Part shown: positions 63,986 through 64,000 of the stretch, one piece after another | Layout: the number at the start of each line of letters is the position of its first letter | Position numbering within the stretch: position 1 is the first letter of the stretch | Source: Ryuthela nishihirai | Taxonomy: Eukaryota; Arthropoda; Arachnida; Araneae; Heptathelidae | Assembly (NCBI GenBank): GCA_038380435.1 | Contig: JAWZYU010000028.1 | Span: 27,698,201 to 27,762,200 of the forward strand | Length of the DNA: 64,000 bases | Direction of reading: 5' to 3' | Notes under the pieces: model-generated | Seen by the model: the letters and a program-made list of their open reading frames with translations, nothing else | Told to the model about the DNA's origin: nothing | The model's database searches: none | Made by a program: the position numbers and the translations under genes

Positions 63986-64000
63986 GACACTCAGATAATC

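Overview
This window is non-coding-rich, AT-rich eukaryotic DNA. GT-AG introns, a 5S rRNA gene, several tRNA-derived SINE families, many Tc1/mariner relics, non-LTR retrotransposons and a P-element relic all point to an arthropod genome. A cluster of DEG/ENaC channel genes on the minus strand and the style of the SINEs make a chelicerate such as a spider the most likely source; this is inference.

Host genes. Five minus-strand exons of one DEG/ENaC (amiloride-sensitive/acid-sensing type) sodium channel gene lie at 21326-21007, 19032-18909, 14895-14781, 10103-9970 and 5573-5401. Their splice phases join correctly (2, 0, 2, 1). Exon 3 fits only if a one-base deletion is assumed, and it also lacks an expected cysteine, so the gene is either decaying or carries an assembly error. 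The 3' (cysteine-rich and TM2) exons were not found and probably lie left of the window. A second channel gene ends at 51899-51720 (TM2, stop, AATAAA), so the locus looks like a head-to-tail tandem cluster. A 5S rRNA gene sits at 46187-46070, minus strand.

Repeats. The most frequent is SINE-A (about 380 bp, Thr-like tRNA head, tail GTAAAACAACCCAACC), with more than 25 full or partial copies, many with 11-14 bp target duplications. SINE-B (about 200 bp, tail GGGGGTATTTTTT) has five copies plus a fragment. Further tRNA-like sequences form arrays at 21.6-22.7 kb (36-bp unit) and 55.5-55.8 kb (80-bp unit). Other elements are a 0.47-0.54 kb element ending in poly-G, compound element X, hAT and foldback MITEs, a MITE whose terminal segment became a 20-copy 85-bp satellite (41.3-43.0 kb), Tc1 relics, a THAP/P-element relic (38.2-39.5 kb), an APE/RT LINE with poly(A) tail (46.96-50.16 kb) and an intact CCHC gag-like ORF (59629-58469).

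The most novel signals are structural: the MITE-to-satellite transition with an 8-monomer higher-order repeat, tRNA-half arrays, G-tailed insertions, and a SINE insertion (33433-33856) carrying a snap-back inversion plus 100 bp copied from 1.4 kb away. At least six other short hairpin duplications fit the same template-switch signature. All family assignments are by reading motifs; no database search was possible.
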